This document shows, in pieces, positions 34,817-44,600 of a stretch of DNA of 64,000 nt. The DNA lies in contig CALAUG010000061.1 in NCBI GenBank assembly GCA_937892155.1, positions 52,255 through 116,254 of the forward strand, written 5' to 3'. The notes beneath the pieces were generated by a model. That model worked only from the letters and a program-made list of their open reading frames with translations, searched no databases and had not been told where the DNA came from. The DNA is from an uncultured Bacteroidales bacterium (GTDB lineage: Bacteria > Bacteroidota > Bacteroidia > Bacteroidales > UBA1715). Numbering within the stretch: the first letter of the stretch is position 1; every line of letters begins with the position of its first letter. A program made the translations under genes and the position numbers.

Positions 34817-36199
34817 CTACTGACATGACAAGTGCAAAAGTTTTGCATATTCATTTTTTACCGCATCTCTCCGCTTACACAATTCAACTATATCCTTGTC
34901 ATTTGTCATGAAACCTGCACAGAACACCAATTGCAGAATTGTTTTCTTTACTAATTTAGGATAGTCGATAAAAACAACCCAGACAAAGAATAAAAATGCG
35001 ACAAAGAAAAATACAGTCCACCACGGAAGCGGAACAAACATAAGCCACAAAATAATAAAAATCGTGTGCATAATATTGGTCATCAAACGACCAACCACAA
35101 ACATAACTGAATTTTTAAACAACTTATCTTTCGCCAACTTATCTCCCAAAAAGTTCATTACGAAATACGTCAGCGAACACGTTACGCACCCGCACAAGAA
35201 AAAAGGAAGCAAGGCAACGACTTTCATACAATTCCAAATTACCTGGAAAGCTTCGCCACCATTGTTTTCAACTATTTCAAACGAAAATTTAGACTTATTC
35301 AATAATTCAGTATAGGAATCAACTTTTTCTTTAAGAGTTGCTATATATCCCGGTTGTTCTTTTTCTTGATTCTCAATCAGTTCGATTGTTTTTTTATCTG
35401 TTAAGAATTCACGTACCTGACGATTTCCGGACACAGCGAACTGCGATGCAGTCTGATTGCGGTATATATATCGTAAACTGTCAACCGTATTATACGTTTC
35501 ATCGGTTTGTGGTATATCGAGCATACATTGACGCATTCCGTTCTCCGTAGCCTGACGAATTTCATTTTCGGCAACCTGTGGATTTTCTTTCAGCATTGCC
35601 ATATATTGACGCATTGGTATAGGTTCACCCACTTTAATGAACAAATTAGAACGGACATCAATATAATCTTCGTAATAAATGCCCACAGGATTTATGTTGA
35701 TGTCAATGTCGTAGTTATTTTGTTCAGCGGCCATACAAACAATTCGTGGAATTGCTTTTCGTGTCTGACGTAAACGTCGAAATCCCCAGTGAGTACCTTC
35801 AGGGAAAAGTCCTACAAGTTTCTTCGCACAGATAACTTCCACCACTTTTCGAAAGACCATGTCATTTTTTTCAAGACTTTTCACACCATCACGTTGACGG
35901 AATATTGGCAAAATCTTAAAGCAATGAAAAATTGGCAACAAGGCTTTCTTTTCGTATAAATCCGCACGCGCAAGCCAAGTTATTTGTGGCAAAATCGTAC
36001 CACAAAGCACCAACGGGTCCATTGCTGTATTTTGATGATTTATAGCAAGAATTGTCGGCGTCTTTTTGTCAAGATTTTCCTTTCCAACTATGGTAATATC
36101 CTTATACCATAATTTAAACCAATGCAAGAACCAGAAAGTACGTAAGAAAGAATGAAGAAATCCGAATTTTTCGGGCTTGCCCAAATCCAATTTAGCCAT
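34817..36199 (-). CDS. PlsC-family 1-acyl-glycerol-3-phosphate acyltransferase-like protein
   Basis: A 460-residue membrane-associated acyltransferase. The N-terminal half holds the PlsC domain: LAINHQNTAMDPLVL, which is an Hx5D rather than the usual Hx4D spacing, then FRQRDG, FPEGTHWGFRRLRQTRKAI, and a NPVGIYYEDY segment. The C-terminal half has two hydrophobic clusters (about residues 325-360 and 370-420). The likely role is acylation of a glycerophospholipid or related lipid precursor at the inner membrane. It starts one base after the lpxD stop, so the two lipid genes form an operon. Confidence 0.85.
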   Translation of the reverse strand: MAKLDLGKPEKFGFLHSFLRTFWFLHWFKLWYKDITIVGKENLDKKTPTILAINHQNTAMDPLVLCGTILPQITWLARADLYEKKALLPIFHCFKILPIFRQRDGVKSLEKNDMVFRKVVEVICAKKLVGLFPEGTHWGFRRLRQTRKAIPRIVCMAAEQNNYDIDININPVGIYYEDYIDVRSNLFIKVGEPIPMRQYMAMLKENPQVAENEIRQATENGMRQCMLDIPQTDETYNTVDSLRYIYRNQTASQFAVSGNRQVREFLTDKKTIELIENQEKEQPGYIATLKEKVDSYTELLNKSKFSFEIVENNGGEAFQVIWNCMKVVALLPFFLCGCVTCSLTYFVMNFLGDKLAKDKLFKNSVMFVVGRLMTNIMHTIFIILWLMFVPLPWWTVFFFVAFLFFVWVVFIDYPKLVKKTILQLVFCAGFMTNDKDIVELCKRRDAVKNEYAKLLHLSCQ

Positions 36200-36200
36200 A

Positions 36201-37250
36201 CTATTTGTTCAATTGAGCTTTTAATTCGGCAACTTCTTTTTCCAAGCTACGCATTTCTTTTACTATTTTATCTAAATTACGGAAATGAATATATGCACGT
36301 TTATATTCGCGTCCGTCAAAACAAGGAGCTCCCATTTGTTGAGCATTATCAGGCAAGTCGTTCACTATACCAGTTTTTGCTGCCACGTGTACGCCATTTC
36401 CAATATGCAAGTGACCAGCAATACCAGTTTGTCCACCAATCATACAATTGTTTCCCATTTTCGTCGAACCAGCGACACCAGATTGTCCTGCAATGACACA
36501 GTTTGAACCGATAACGCAGTTATGACCAATTTGAATCAAGTTATCTATTTTTGTACCTTTTTCAATAATCGTCGAGCCCATAGTGGCACGGTCAATTGTT
36601 GCGTTAGTACCGATTTCCACATTTTCTTTTAAAATTACATTACCAGTCTGTGGAATCTTCATATAACTGCCATCTTCAAGTGGAGCAAAACCAAATCCGT
36701 CACCACCAACAACAGAACCTGGTTGTAAAATACAATTATCGCCAACTTCGCAATCGTTTAGGACAATTGCCCCGGCATGAATAGTACAATTTTTACCAAT
36801 TTTTGCGAATGGGTAAATTGTTACATTCGGATAAATTTTACATCCGTCGCCTATTTCCGCATGTGCACCAATTGACGCAAATTCAGCGATATACACATTT
36901 TTACCGATTTTTGCCTTGCGGTGAACTTTTGCACGACACGAAACACCCTTCAAATTCTTTGCTTCTTTTTCCTTTGCGTAGAACACCAACAACTTCGTGA
37001 ACGACGAATACGGATCGTCCACACGGATTAATGTTGATGAAATCGGTTTCTCCGGCACAAACGTTTTACTACAAACTATTGCCGTAGCATTTGTTGTATA
37101 GATATACGGAGTATATTTGGGATTTGCGAGAAATGTAATTGAACCCTCGCGACCTTCTTCAATTTTCGAAACTCTGACGATTTTGGCATTTTCATCACCA
37201 TCAACCACACCATCAAGAGCCTGCGCTATTCGTAATGCTGTAAATTCCAT
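36201..37250 (-). CDS. lpxD: UDP-3-O-(3-hydroxyacyl)glucosamine N-acyltransferase
   Basis: A 349-residue lipid A biosynthesis enzyme that adds the second hydroxyacyl chain to UDP-3-O-acylglucosamine. The N-terminal uridine-binding domain (residues 1-100) contains SITFLANPKYTPYIY. A left-handed beta-helix of hexapeptide repeats follows (IGKNVYIAEFASIGAHAEIG and onward), with the catalytic His in NLIQIGHNCVIGSN and the GQSGVAGST segment typical of LpxD. A C-terminal helix (KIVKEMRSLEKEVAELKAQL) completes the trimer. It has its own -7 box and reads into the acyltransferase gene. Confidence 0.95.
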   Translation of the reverse strand: MEFTALRIAQALDGVVDGDENAKIVRVSKIEEGREGSITFLANPKYTPYIYTTNATAIVCSKTFVPEKPISSTLIRVDDPYSSFTKLLVFYAKEKEAKNLKGVSCRAKVHRKAKIGKNVYIAEFASIGAHAEIGDGCKIYPNVTIYPFAKIGKNCTIHAGAIVLNDCEVGDNCILQPGSVVGGDGFGFAPLEDGSYMKIPQTGNVILKENVEIGTNATIDRATMGSTIIEKGTKIDNLIQIGHNCVIGSNCVIAGQSGVAGSTKMGNNCMIGGQTGIAGHLHIGNGVHVAAKTGIVNDLPDNAQQMGAPCFDGREYKRAYIHFRNLDKIVKEMRSLEKEVAELKAQLNK

Positions 37251-37266
37251 AATGTATCATTTTGTA

Positions 37267-37274
37267 CAAAGGTA
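37267..37274 (-). promoter_or_regulatory. lpxD promoter -7 box (TACCTTTG)
   Basis: Perfect TAnnTTTG match 16 bases upstream of the lpxD ATG on the minus strand. Confidence 0.6.
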
Positions 37275-37350
37275 ATACTTTATTCGTACAATTCACAATG
37301 CACAACGTATAATGCTTTGGGGAATCAGGTACCGATAACTGTAAAAATTA

Positions 37351-38427
37351 TTAGTCCTTAACAAAAGAAATGACTTGTTTGCCGCGTTTGGTTACAACAG
37401 TAACATAATACAATCCCGAAGGCAGCGTACTTACATTGAAAGTTTTATCCGAGTCCTGTTGTACCGCAACCGTTCTACCATAGACATTGCTGAAAAAAGC
37501 CTGTTCAAACTCGCCATTAATCGTTATTCTATCCACAGCCGGATTTGGATACAACGTAATAGACGGATTTGAATCTATATCGAGCAAAATTACATTTGAA
37601 TACGAATATTCTCCATTGAAATCGGTTTGTTTTAAGCGGAAATATGTAACCCCATAAAACGAGTCTGAAGACACTGAAACGGAATAATTATGCGTCTCGG
37701 AGGTGGTACCATTTCCATTTTCAACGGCGCATTCATTAAACTGAATACCGTCCAGAGAATATTCCACCGTAAAGAAATCGTTATTGATTTCCGATGCAGT
37801 CTGCCAGTCAAACACAACAGCATTTTCTGATTCGTGAGCAGTAAAATAAGTTAGTTCGATAGGAAGAAATATTGGAATTGAAATGTGTTCCTCAATAAAA
37901 TCATCCATATCCTTATAGCTTGGAATAGTACCACCACCTGGCCAAGTTTTTTCATCAATGTCATTTATATACACATTTACTGTGTTTGCTACCTTTTCCC
38001 AACCAGATGCAACATCGTCACTTTTATTTGTATTAAAACGATATGTTCCTGTAACAACTATATACGCCCCTTCCGTGTTATTAATATCACAGCCAACATT
38101 TCCATTCTTACCTTGAATTAAATCGCCAACAACAATAAGTTTTGCATTATCTTTTATTTCCAATTCTCCTAAAACCGACAAGTCACCTTCAATATACAAC
38201 ACACTACTTCCTTCCATTGTATATCTATCATTATTACGAATTTCAGCGGGACCTGTTATTTTCTTGGTTTCTTTTAAAGTTCCATTTAAACGGGTAACAG
38301 GACCAGCATACGAACTACACACAATCCCCACCAAAGCAAACACCAACACTGCCTTTCGAATTAAAGAGACTCCATATCCCTTAAGCAACGTAATTGATTG
38401 ATTTTTAGATGTGTAAATTGTGTACAT
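37351..38427 (-). CDS. Secreted protein with type IX secretion C-terminal sorting domain
   Basis: A 358-residue protein. After a long N-terminal region comes a hydrophobic signal segment (AVLVFALVGIVCSSYAGP). Next is a beta-rich part (GDLSVLGELEIKDNAKLIVV), then a fibronectin-like module common in T9SS cargo (PIELTYFTAHESENAVVFDW; TEVE-like ASEINNDFFTVEYS; YFRLKQTDFNGEYSYS). The tail is the T9SS type A sorting signal: ITLYPNPAVDRITING, then LPSGLYYVTVVTKRGKQVIS. It should be exported to the surface by the T9SS and processed by PorU. The exact start is uncertain: the longest frame puts about 27 residues before the hydrophobic stretch, and an internal TTG would shorten it. Confidence 0.85.
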   Translation of the reverse strand: MYTIYTSKNQSITLLKGYGVSLIRKAVLVFALVGIVCSSYAGPVTRLNGTLKETKKITGPAEIRNNDRYTMEGSSVLYIEGDLSVLGELEIKDNAKLIVVGDLIQGKNGNVGCDINNTEGAYIVVTGTYRFNTNKSDDVASGWEKVANTVNVYINDIDEKTWPGGGTIPSYKDMDDFIEEHISIPIFLPIELTYFTAHESENAVVFDWQTASEINNDFFTVEYSLDGIQFNECAVENGNGTTSETHNYSVSVSSDSFYGVTYFRLKQTDFNGEYSYSNVILLDIDSNPSITLYPNPAVDRITINGEFEQAFFSNVYGRTVAVQQDSDKTFNVSTLPSGLYYVTVVTKRGKQVISFVKD

Positions 38428-38542
38428 TATTCCTTTTTACTTCGCCGTAAAATAGCAATATTTTTTTCAATTTTGCACAATCGTTTAAAATAATTTTTCC
38501 CAATAGTTATTTCCGATACGTCAAATGTAAAATAAGGGAGAT

Positions 38543-38605
38543 AAGAATTAAGAATTAAGAATTAAGAATTAAGAATTAAGAATTAAGAAGTAAGAAGTAA
38601 GAATT
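38543..38605. repeat. Heptamer tandem repeat array (AAGAATT)n, nine copies
   Basis: Nine back-to-back 7-base units: six AAGAATT, two AAGAAGT, then AAGAATT. It lies in the gap between the T9SS cargo gene and the DUF4159 gene. No spacers, so it is not a CRISPR. See the related arrays at 44955, 51934 and 62690. Confidence 0.9.
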
Positions 38606-38674
38606 GAGAAATTTGGAATTATTTCAGCGAAAAAAATTTTTAATCCATTTGTCTTTTTTTTCGTTTACTAATAC

Positions 38675-39331
38675 CTACTTTGTACAAACATATTGTACAA
38701 TATTGGCGCCCATACGCAACGCAGTTTGATGGATTTCCTGCGTGTCGCCGTGTACTTCTGGATTTTCCCAACCATCACCCAAATCGCATTCGTAGGTATA
38801 AAAGCATACCAGACGACCATCTATCACAATACCAAATCCTTGCGGTGATTTACCATCGTGCTCGTGTATTTTGGGTAATCCGTTTGCAAACGTAAAATGT
38901 TGTTTATACAGAGGATGATTTTGAGGCAATTCTTCAAATTCGGCATCAGGAAAAACTTTCTTCATCTCGCGGCGAATATACTTATCTATACCATAATTAT
39001 CATCTATATGCAAAAAGCCACCACTCATCAAATATGTCCGGAGATTCTGCACATCGGCATTGGAGAACACCACATTGCCGTGGCCTGTTAAATGAACCAT
39101 AGCATAATTAAATATTTCGGGACTGCCGACTTCCACAGTTGAATATTCTACGTTCATATTTAGCTGTTCATTACAAAATTTAACTAAATTCGGCACCGAC
39201 GTCGGATTTCCATACCAATCGCCACCTCCATTGTACTTTGCCACGCCAATTTTAACTGTCGTCTGCGAAAAGCTAAACAACGGCATAATGCAAAGCACCA
39301 ACACACCCAATATTATATTTTTTTTAGCCAA
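38675..39331 (-). CDS. DUF4159 family protein
   Basis: A 218-residue protein with a signal peptide (NIILGVLVLCIMPLFSFSQ). The DUF4159 domain shows RYNGGGDWYGNP-like sequence (KYNGGGDWYGNPTSVPNLVK), FNYAMVHLTGHGNVVFS, GGFLHIDDNYGID and GFGIVIDGRLVCFYTYECDL. The fold is thought to be related to ThuA/glutamine-amidotransferase-like proteins; no function is established. The start is a TTG (39331), the only start that preserves the signal peptide. It follows the VWA-like membrane protein gene after 36 bases; DUF4159 genes commonly occur beside MoxR/VWA genes, but MoxR is absent here. Confidence 0.85.
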   Translation of the reverse strand: MAKKNIILGVLVLCIMPLFSFSQTTVKIGVAKYNGGGDWYGNPTSVPNLVKFCNEQLNMNVEYSTVEVGSPEIFNYAMVHLTGHGNVVFSNADVQNLRTYLMSGGFLHIDDNYGIDKYIRREMKKVFPDAEFEELPQNHPLYKQHFTFANGLPKIHEHDGKSPQGFGIVIDGRLVCFYTYECDLGDGWENPEVHGDTQEIHQTALRMGANIVQYVCTK

Positions 39332-39367
39332 GATAAAAGAGATGAAATTTTTATTTGAAATGTATCA

Positions 39368-41461
39368 TTAATACGTTGCATAGAATTTTCTCAGGAACCA
39401 TTCTGCCGATGCTGACACAATAACCAGCAGCAAAATCAATGGTAAGTCAAACAATAGACTCCTCGCATTTGTTGTATGTGAAACAGATACGATATTTTGA
39501 TTTTCGCGAATAATCTGTGTCAATTTATCATATTCGTTTGGGAACACCATACTTCCACCCGATTCTGTTGCTATATCGGCCAAAAGGCTATGATTTGCGC
39601 GTGTTTGCATATATTCAGCTTGCATAGGCTGAACAAAGAAGCCACCCGATTTTTTCAATTCAACTCCGTCAACTACCGTCTTCGCCGTATATGAGTAATT
39701 TCCCTGAGGAAATTTTCCCGCATTCAATGTATAGAAATTTTCAGTTGACGTAAAGGCAAACGAATAATCCGTTCCCTGCTCATTCGTAACAACTAATGAA
39801 ATCTCACGATTGGGCATTGGCTCAAAACTCTTATCGTATAGTTCGGCCGTGAACGTTACATTGGTGTTTTCCGAAGTAATGCTTTCCGTATTCACCGTAA
39901 ACATTTCACGTTTTTCCGCCAATGCCAAATAGGCAATCATTTTGTTTACAAAAGAATCAAACGCATCAAATGATGTATTCATTTTGTAGTCGTACAACCG
40001 CCACCGCCAGATTCCCTCACCCAGCAACAGACCAATCTTTACGTTCTGAATTTCAGAAAAAACAATAAGTGGACGATTCACGGCAATATTCCCGACCAAC
40101 TGCGAGCACAACGTACGGCATTGAACACCAACAGAATACGAACCATACGGGGCATACAATGGAGGCACGTTCTCCAACAACTGTTTAGACTGATCATCCA
40201 ACGAGAACAAGGAAAAATCAGTTTCATACTGCGGCTTTACCTCGTCGTACGACTGCTTGAAATTTGCGATTTCTATTCCCGCATTGACTGAGTTCAAATT
40301 TTCTATAGAAAGTGACTGATTATACACGACTAAAGCTGGCACACCTGCCGAAACTGCCTCGTGAAGCATCGTCTTTCCCTTTCCAGACAAATTGGGCAAT
40401 CCGACCAAGACAAGACAATTACAGTCACGAATTGACGGTAGATTTGCATCGTTGATACAAGCAACCACACATTCATAATTCTTATTGCTTTCAATTGCAC
40501 GTCGTATTGCAGCAACATCGGGATGCACAGCATCGTACAATATGGCGATTTTTTGACGGCTTTCTAACACATCAACAGCGAACGAATACGTATTATTCAG
40601 CCCACTAATTTCCGAATCAAAATATTCTACACTGACTGTATATATTTTTTCCCCGATTTCGCCACTCTGCAATTTGCAGTCCAATGTTTTGTACAAATGT
40701 TCATCAGATATGAAAAATGATGTTTCATACACAATTTTATTGCCTTCCCGTATTAAAAGTTTAGATGTCTTTCCTTTCAATGCGTGCGATTCCACAGAAA
40801 TCTTTACAACAAACGGATTGTTACGAAAAGCAATCTGATTGTGAAGCACATTGGAAATCACATTATCACATTCCTGAATTGTATCGCCCAACGCAACCGT
40901 ATATACTGGCATTTGAGCAGGAAAACCATGTACCGCATATTTTGGATTTTCGCCTGTATTGTAAATACCATCAGTAGCAAGCACCACGGCACCTACATTT
41001 TGATTGTAATATCGTGTGGCTACATCCTGCAACGCATTAGAAATATTCGTTTCCTTTTCCGAAAAATCAATAGTCTGATTTTGTTCAACTTCTCCCCCGA
41101 AAGCATATTCGTCCACAGCATATTGTTCCCGTAAATCAGCAATAAACTTTTGATAATTTTCCACGTATTCTTTGCGATAGAACGAAGAATCCTTTTGACA
41201 CACAAGCGATGCTGAATTATCATGTAGAACAACAATTGTCGGCTTTTCAATTCGTTTTTTCCTCATTTCAACAAAAGGACCAAGAATAAGGAATAACACA
41301 AACGTCACTACGAAGGCACGAATCGCAAATAACAAACGACGTACCCACAACGGAGCATCTTTCAATTTTTCATCTTTATGATATAAAAAGAACGCACATC
41401 CAACTCCTATCAACAGACAAATTGGAAACAACCATAACGAATATTCAGTAAAAATGTGCAT
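39368..41461 (-). CDS. Membrane protein with VWA-like extracytoplasmic domain
   Basis: A 697-residue protein. Two N-terminal membrane segments (about residues 10-27 and 45-64) are followed by a large periplasmic region and a C-terminal membrane helix (LPLILLLVIVSASAEWFL). Residues 75-200 resemble a von Willebrand A domain: VVLHDNSASL supplies a DxSxS-type MIDAS start, and VVLATDGIYNTGENP corresponds to the TDG strand. The layout is that of the Bat-type/BatA-like membrane VWA proteins. Function is unknown. It is followed by the DUF4159 gene and has its own divergent promoter opposite porU. Confidence 0.75.
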   Translation of the reverse strand: MHIFTEYSLWLFPICLLIGVGCAFFLYHKDEKLKDAPLWVRRLLFAIRAFVVTFVLFLILGPFVEMRKKRIEKPTIVVLHDNSASLVCQKDSSFYRKEYVENYQKFIADLREQYAVDEYAFGGEVEQNQTIDFSEKETNISNALQDVATRYYNQNVGAVVLATDGIYNTGENPKYAVHGFPAQMPVYTVALGDTIQECDNVISNVLHNQIAFRNNPFVVKISVESHALKGKTSKLLIREGNKIVYETSFFISDEHLYKTLDCKLQSGEIGEKIYTVSVEYFDSEISGLNNTYSFAVDVLESRQKIAILYDAVHPDVAAIRRAIESNKNYECVVACINDANLPSIRDCNCLVLVGLPNLSGKGKTMLHEAVSAGVPALVVYNQSLSIENLNSVNAGIEIANFKQSYDEVKPQYETDFSLFSLDDQSKQLLENVPPLYAPYGSYSVGVQCRTLCSQLVGNIAVNRPLIVFSEIQNVKIGLLLGEGIWRWRLYDYKMNTSFDAFDSFVNKMIAYLALAEKREMFTVNTESITSENTNVTFTAELYDKSFEPMPNREISLVVTNEQGTDYSFAFTSTENFYTLNAGKFPQGNYSYTAKTVVDGVELKKSGGFFVQPMQAEYMQTRANHSLLADIATESGGSMVFPNEYDKLTQIIRENQNIVSVSHTTNARSLLFDLPLILLLVIVSASAEWFLRKFYATY

Positions 41462-41475
41462 TGTTTTCGTTTACG

Positions 41476-41483
41476 CAAAGGTA
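41476..41483 (-). promoter_or_regulatory. Promoter -7 box (TACCTTTG) for the VWA-like/DUF4159 unit
   Basis: Perfect TAnnTTTG match 14 bases upstream of the 41461 ATG on the minus strand. Confidence 0.6.
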
Positions 41484-41547
41484 AAAAAACGTAGTTGACT
41501 TACACGAAAAACCCGAGGAAAAGACTCATATTGTTGACTCATTTTTT

Positions 41548-41555
41548 TATTTTTG
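41548..41555 (+). promoter_or_regulatory. porU: porU promoter -7 box (TATTTTTG)
   Basis: Perfect TAnnTTTG match 46 bases upstream of the porU GTG start. It forms a divergent pair with the box at 41476. Confidence 0.55.
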
Positions 41556-41601
41556 CAATAATACACAAAAGAAACTCGTTTTAATGTAAATTTATATAGC
41601 T

Positions 41602-44600
41602 GTGCATTTTAGGACATTATTACATACAATGTTATTTGCCTTGGGCTTTATGCTCATCCCATTGATATATGTTCAGGCACAATCAATTTTACAAACAAAC
41701 GACTGTTATCAAATTTCCGTCATCGAAGATGGAATATATAAAATAACCTACGACGACATCAAATCGTGGGGATTGAATGCGGAGTCCATTTCAATATATG
41801 GTAACGGAGCTGGTGAACTACCACTCATAAATGGTACAGAACTTCCCGACACATTACACGAAATTGGTATTTACATAAACAAAGGTAGCGACAATATTTT
41901 CAACAGCGGTGATTACATTTTATTTTACGGACAATCGCCAAACACATGGTCATACAACAAAAAAGCAGGAACATTTGAGCACAACACGCATAGCTACGAG
42001 TTGAAAAACTACTACTACGTCACCTCCCGACCAGCGACGAAAGAAATACAAACAGCAGCAAAGCCGACGGAAAGTCCGACTATTACCGTAACCAGCTACG
42101 ATAACCTACAGGCATACGAAAACAACGAAACCTACGCATTTAATTCTGGTAGAAATCGTTTTGAATCCATTTCAGGAGGCAAAACCATTACATTTTCAGC
42201 ACCTTCCCTAATCACTGGAGAAGAAGCCGAAGTGGAAGTTTCATTTGCAGCACGGCACTCTTCGGCGGCAACGGCAAGCATTAGAGCAAACGGCGCAAAC
42301 ATAGGAACTATGTCATATTCTGCAACGACAACCAACAAACCATACGCCTATTTAAAGACCAGCACATTCCTATTTAAGCCAACGGACAACACAATCACAA
42401 TCACTGTTACGCCGAATTATTCCGGAGCAAGCAGCAGAGGGTACTTAGACTACTGCATTTTACATACACGTTGTGCTTTACAGACAAACACCGAGCAATT
42501 GCGATTTAGAGATAAAAAATCCATTGGCAAAGATGCAGTTGCAACATTTTCCATTTCCTCTCCAACGCAATGCTCAGTTTGGAACATTTCAAATCCTGAC
42601 TTACCTATAAATATGCCAGTTTCATTTTCTGGAGGCAAGACGTCATATACAGCCAGCGCTTCGGAATTAGAAGAATATATTGCATTTTCAAATTCATACA
42701 AAAACGTATCGTTTGAGAAAAAAATGACAAAACAGAATATTCTTTTAAGCGTTGACGCCGATATGGTAATAATTGCCAACGACATATTTTCGGAATACGC
42801 ACAAAAACTTGCACAATTCCACGAAGCGAATGACAACATGAAAGTTACGTGCGTTACGCAAGAAGCAATCTGCAACGAATTTTCGGCCGGACGAAAAGAT
42901 GTAACAGCACTACGTAACTATCTCCGCTACATATATAAAAAGGGCAACAAAAAGCTAAAATACGTATTATTGTTCGGCGACGGCATATACACAAACGACA
43001 TAGAACTTAACGGACCGAAACTGTTCACGTATGAAACAAAAGAAAGTTTGAATGAAGACTATTCTCTCTGCACCGACGATTATTTCGGCATATTGGACGA
43101 CAATTGCGGAGCATCGACGAGTGATAATTTCATTGGCGATTTGAGTATTGCTGTTGGACGAATTCCTGCCAACACAAAAAAAGAAGCAGAAATCGTAATC
43201 AACAAAATTATTAATTACGCAACGAACACCGAATTTCGTGGTGATTGGCAGAATCAGCTCTGTTTTTTAGCAGACGATGCAAACGAAAACCAAACAATCC
43301 ACATGAGTGATGCCGATCAACTCTGCACAATGATAGAGACCAATCATCCTCAGTTCAATTTTGACAAAATCTACGCCGACGCGTACAAACAAGTACGCAG
43401 CAGTGCGGGAGAACGTTATCCTGATGTAGTAACAGCCATTTTTGAACGTATGCAAAAGGGTTGTTTAATATTTAATTACAGCGGACACGGTAACGAAACC
43501 CGTATGATGGCCGAATATGCAATAGATGCATCGTCAATCACAACGTGGAAAAACAAGACAAAACTGCCACTGTTTATTGCAGCAGCCTGCAACATCACAC
43601 ACTTCGACTACGATGGAGTTTCTTTGGGCGAGCAACTATTATTACTTCCGAATGGGGGCAGCATTGGAATGATTAGTGCCACACGATATTCGTACGCATC
43701 GTCAAATTATAATCTGAGCAAGAATTTTTACAATATCATTTTTGAAATAGATCCAACAACATCGCTACCATACACGATTGGCGATGCGCTAAAAATTGCA
43801 AAAGAAAAAACAACAGGAGATATTTACCAAAACCGAAGAATTTATTGTTTATTGGGCGATCCGGCAATGCGACTTGCATTACCAACATATTCAGTAGTGA
43901 TAGATTCGATTAACGGCAAACCAATTGCCGATTTTTCAAAAAACATACAGGCACTTTCCACCATATCGGTTGCCGGACATATAAACGATAACAAATCGGT
44001 TGCTGCTGACAATTTCAACGGTACATTACACATAAAACTGTTTGACAAAAGCCAGTCAATCACGACATTAGGAAACGACGGCAACGACATTTTTACATTT
44101 GATTCGTATAGCAACATCCTATTTCAGGGACTTGCCAGCGTTGAACAAGGAAAATTCTCATTTTCAACAATCATTCCCGAAGACATCTATTATTATGACG
44201 GGAACGGCAAGATGAGTTTTTATGCAACAAACGACAGCATACAGGCGGCAGGATATTATTCCGATTTCACAATAAATGGTAGCGACGATTCTGACAACGA
44301 CGACTATTGGGGTCCGAAAATTTCACTCTACATCAACGACACGTTGTTCGTTTCTGGTGGGACAACCAACGAAAACCCTACTCTGCTGCTATTATTACAG
44401 GACGAATCCGGCATAAATATATCCAATGCATCTATCGGCCACGATATTGTACTTGTTATTGATGGCGATGAATCGAATCAGATTATTTTAAACGATTTCT
44501 ATTGTGCAGATTTGAACACATATATTTCCGGCACATTACAATACACCATTCAAAACCTCGAAGAAGGGGAACACACGCTGACTGTAACGGTATGGGACAC

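Noticed and set aside
34801..34834. CACTTG/CAAGTG inverted repeat at the end of the acyltransferase gene, considered as a terminator before htpG
   Set aside because: The stem is six pairs with a 22-base loop, overlaps the coding end and has no T-run.
38543..38605. Possible CRISPR array
   Set aside because: The repeats are only 7 bases and contiguous, with no spacers and no cas genes nearby.
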